Positions 5,530 to 6,599 of a stretch of DNA of 6,599 bases are shown piece after piece; position 1 is the first letter of the stretch; each line of letters opens with the position of its first letter. The notes beneath the pieces were generated by a model, which made no database searches, was not told the DNA's origin, and saw nothing but the letters and a program-made list of their open reading frames with translations. The DNA is from Deltaproteobacteria bacterium RBG_13_61_14 (GTDB taxonomy: Bacteria; RBG-13-61-14), in contig MGQK01000063.1 of assembly GCA_001797815.1 (NCBI GenBank), positions 23,497-30,095 of the forward strand, in the 5' to 3' direction. The position numbers and the translations under genes are program-made.

Positions 5530-6237
5530 TTAATTCCCCCAGGGGGCGGCCAGCTTGACGCCGGAAAAAAGCAGTGCATTCGCAATAAAGTGCCCGAAGA
5601 TCAACGGCCACAGGTTCCTGGTCATCAGGTAGGCCCCGGAAAGCATCAGCCCCAGAAAGAAAGTCACAAACATCTTGATGGTCCCTCCTTCCCAGTGGAT
5701 CAGGGAGAAAACCAAGGAGGAGAACAGGAGGTAGAGGACCAGACTGAACGTGTTGGATTTGAAAAGCAGCCGGGGCAGGGCCCGGTAGTAAAACTCTTCC
5801 GCCAGGCCGCCGGTGATGGAAAAATAGAAAACCACGATTATCTTTTCCATTCCCTGTTTCGGAACGGCCATGGAAAAATCAAACACAAAATCTTCCGCGC
5901 CTTTGGCGAAAAAACGATAATGCAAGTAGTGGCCCAGCCACATCAGGAACCAGAAACCATAAAAGACCAGGAAGGGCATGGCGATCATGGCCCCGAGGAA
6001 AATGACCTTTTGGCGCCGGCCGGGGAGCTGAAAATGGAGGCCCAGGTCTTGGTTGGTAAACAACCCGCGGCGGAGTCCCCACCCGTAAAGCAGGAGGGGC
6101 ATCGCCGCCAGGGTCAGGATATCCACGGTCCAAAAGGCAACCGGATGAGCCAGTAACCCTGGATTATAAAAACCATTGAAAAGTTGAGGGGAGATCGCCA
6201 ACAGGAACAGCCCCCAGAGGAATCGGTGATTTTTCAT
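5530..6237 (-). CDS. CPBP family intramembrane metalloprotease (CAAX/Abi type)
   Basis: From ATG 6237 the product is 235 residues, a usual length for the family, with about seven or eight hydrophobic segments. All three catalytic motifs are intact: EExxxR as Glu147-Glu148-x3-Arg152 (GGLAEEFYYRALP), FxxxH as Phe177-x3-His181 (FSLIHW) and HxxxN as His216-x3-Asn220 (GHFIANALL). Bacterial members are polytopic membrane proteases related to the Rce1 CAAX endopeptidase; some act in bacteriocin self-immunity or regulated proteolysis, but most have no known substrate. No bacteriocin or lantibiotic gene is visible nearby. The frame is open to ATG 6279, but ATG 6237 has CAGGA eight bases upstream and removes a basic, non-conserved 14-residue extension. 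The lipocalin-like gene follows after nine bases. Confidence 0.92.
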   Translation of the reverse strand: MKNHRFLWGLFLLAISPQLFNGFYNPGLLAHPVAFWTVDILTLAAMPLLLYGWGLRRGLFTNQDLGLHFQLPGRRQKVIFLGAMIAMPFLVFYGFWFLMWLGHYLHYRFFAKGAEDFVFDFSMAVPKQGMEKIIVVFYFSITGGLAEEFYYRALPRLLFKSNTFSLVLYLLFSSLVFSLIHWEGGTIKMFVTFFLGLMLSGAYLMTRNLWPLIFGHFIANALLFSGVKLAAPWGN

Positions 6238-6245
6238 TACGGTAT

Positions 6246-6250
6246 TCCTG
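6246..6250 (-). promoter_or_regulatory. Ribosome binding site choosing the CPBP gene start
   Basis: On the minus strand CAGGA precedes ATG 6237 by eight bases. The alternative ATG 6279 has its purine-rich AAAGG touching the start codon, too close to serve. Confidence 0.6.
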
Positions 6251-6285
6251 AATCGCCTGGGCCGCTTCGGGCCAGCCATCCTTTA

Positions 6286-6313
6286 TGGAGTGCGATGCTT
6301 CAGCGTCGCTTTG
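6286..6313 (+). repeat. 28-base palindromic repeat unit, left copy
   Basis: The unit reads TGGAGT, then a 7-bp stem with a TTCA loop, then TTTG. It is inverted relative to the copy at 6403-6430. The six differences between the copies comprise five stem bases at three paired positions and one loop base. Confidence 0.75.
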
Positions 6314-6402
6314 GTGCGCGGCAATTCATTGCCGCCCTCAGTTCGGGGGACAGGCATTCCTGCCTGTCAACCTATATACCCGCCGATCAATCGCAGGGAA
6401 GT

Positions 6403-6430
6403 CAAAGCGGCGGTAAACCGCCGCACTCCA
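6403..6430 (-). repeat. 28-base palindromic repeat unit, right copy (inverted)
   Basis: On the minus strand it reads TGGAGT, stem GCGGCGG/CCGCCGC with a TTTA loop, then TTTG. The outer nine bases CGCACTCCA (6422-6430) are an exact inverted match of TGGAGTGCG at 6286-6294. Confidence 0.75.
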
Positions 6431-6451
6431 AAATGGGGGCTACGCCCCCAT
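6431..6451 (-). terminator. Possible intrinsic terminator for the FGE-like gene
   Basis: Read on the minus strand, the eight-pair GC-rich hairpin ATGGGGGC/GCCCCCAT (6451-6433) is followed directly by a short T-run (ATTTTGG). It lies about 43 bases after the TGA of the upstream gene. The T-run is short, so efficiency is doubtful. Confidence 0.35.
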
Positions 6452-6455
6452 ACCC

Positions 6456-6486
6456 CCAAGGGTAAAAGTGTCCAAGGGCCCAAGGG
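6456..6486. repeat. Three copies of CCAAGGG
   Basis: The heptamer CCAAGGG occurs at 6456-6462, 6472-6478 and 6480-6486, the last two around a GGGCCC palindrome. It lies between the hairpin cluster and the end of the FGE-like gene. It looks like low-complexity sequence of no known function. Confidence 0.4.
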
Positions 6487-6494
6487 TTCAAAAT

Positions 6495-6599
6495 TCAGTC
6501 CCCACCGCAACGAAACCCGCTGTAGTAGTCCCGGTACCCCGAGAGGGCCGCTTCGGTAGCGATGCGGGACGATACGCACAGGGTAGTCGCATCGTCGAT
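6495..6599 (-). CDS. Probable formylglycine-generating enzyme (SUMF1/FGE-sulfatase) domain protein, C-terminal end
   Basis: A minus-strand frame enters from the right edge and ends in TGA at 6495-6497, giving 34 residues that finish ...SSRIATEAALSGYRDYYSGFRCGGD. A run of the form S-x-R followed by ~15 residues and a terminal GFRC is the usual end of FGE-sulfatase (PF03781) domains, which either oxidise a sulfatase cysteine to formylglycine or act as non-catalytic or other oxidative variants. The fragment is too short to test catalytic cysteines. Codon use is GC-rich like its neighbours. The identification rests on a short motif only. Confidence 0.55.
   Translation of the reverse strand: MDDATTLCVSSRIATEAALSGYRDYYSGFRCGGD

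Larger units (their letters stand above)
6286..6451. repeat. Cluster of five hairpins between two inverted 28-base repeat units
   Basis: Hairpins in order: 6292-6309 (GCGATGC/GCGTCGC, loop TTCA, one G-T pair), 6318-6335 (GCGGCAA/TTGCCGC, loop TTCA), 6349-6368 (GACAGGCA/TGCCTGTC, loop TTCC), 6407-6424 (GCGGCGG/CCGCCGC, loop TAAA) and 6433-6451 (ATGGGGGC/GCCCCCAT, loop TAC). The first and fourth sit in 28-base units, 6286-6313 and the reverse complement of 6403-6430, that share the flanks TGGAGT and TTTG and match at 22 of 28 positions. No reading frame with protein character exists here. Similar palindromes are, in my recollection, scattered through some planctomycete/verrucomicrobial genomes. 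The cluster lies between the FGE-like gene and the CPBP gene and may also stop or protect transcripts. Confidence 0.8.

Noticed and set aside
6286-6486. CRISPR array
   Set aside because: The repeats are inverted, imperfect and unevenly spaced, with no regular spacers and no cas genes.
6184-6579. Several overlapping open frames on both strands in the hairpin cluster
   Set aside because: They translate palindromic repeats and show no domain character; such peptides are common spurious predictions in repeat-rich intergenic DNA.

Overview
The window is a GC-rich bacterial chromosomal stretch with AT-rich islands only between genes. Nothing in it fixes the species. The palindromic repeat cluster near the right end, together with the FGE-like, CPBP, YIP1 and AlbA_2-type genes, reminds me of large-genome environmental bacteria such as the Planctomycetota/Verrucomicrobiota/Kiritimatiellota group. 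That placement is recollection and inference, not something the sequence proves.

Left part, plus strand (1-985). The window opens on the last codons of panC, followed after a 92-base gap by a complete panD. Together they supply beta-alanine and join it to pantoate for vitamin B5/CoA synthesis. The panD ribosome binding site lies in a perfect small hairpin. Eleven bases after panD is a wreck of an AlbA_2 (Schlafen-type) regulator gene: only its first ~25 codons and its C-terminal winged helix remain, in different frames, with the middle deleted. An AT-rich spacer with two inverted repeats follows.

Centre (986-2458, plus). A complete secreted glycoside hydrolase of the GH63/GH37-like (alpha/alpha)6 type is present, with signal peptide and both expected acidic catalytic motifs. 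It converges on the minus-strand genes across 22 bases, with a long imperfect hairpin over its 3' end.

Right part, minus strand (2481-6599). Reading right to left: the C-terminus of a probable formylglycine-generating-enzyme-like (SUMF1 fold) protein; a cluster of five perfect or near-perfect hairpins; a CPBP/CAAX-type intramembrane protease; a small protein resembling the C-terminal half of AttH/CrtC-like lipocalins; a membrane-anchored five-repeat TPR protein; a membrane protein joining an L7/L12 C-terminal-like domain to a YIP1 domain; and a fumarylacetoacetate hydrolase family enzyme. CPBP and the lipocalin-like gene are 9 bases apart, and the YIP1 and FAH genes 17 bases apart, so these pairs are probably co-transcribed. 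The TPR gene has its own AT-rich upstream region. I see no single pathway uniting the minus-strand genes.

The most unusual item is the hairpin cluster at 6286-6451. Two 28-base units lie in inverted orientation at its outer ends, and a related stem sits between them. Each has a 7-bp stem and a TTCA/TTTA loop, and the variable stem positions differ between copies while staying paired. That is a signature of selection, or of a mobilisation mechanism, acting on the folded form.
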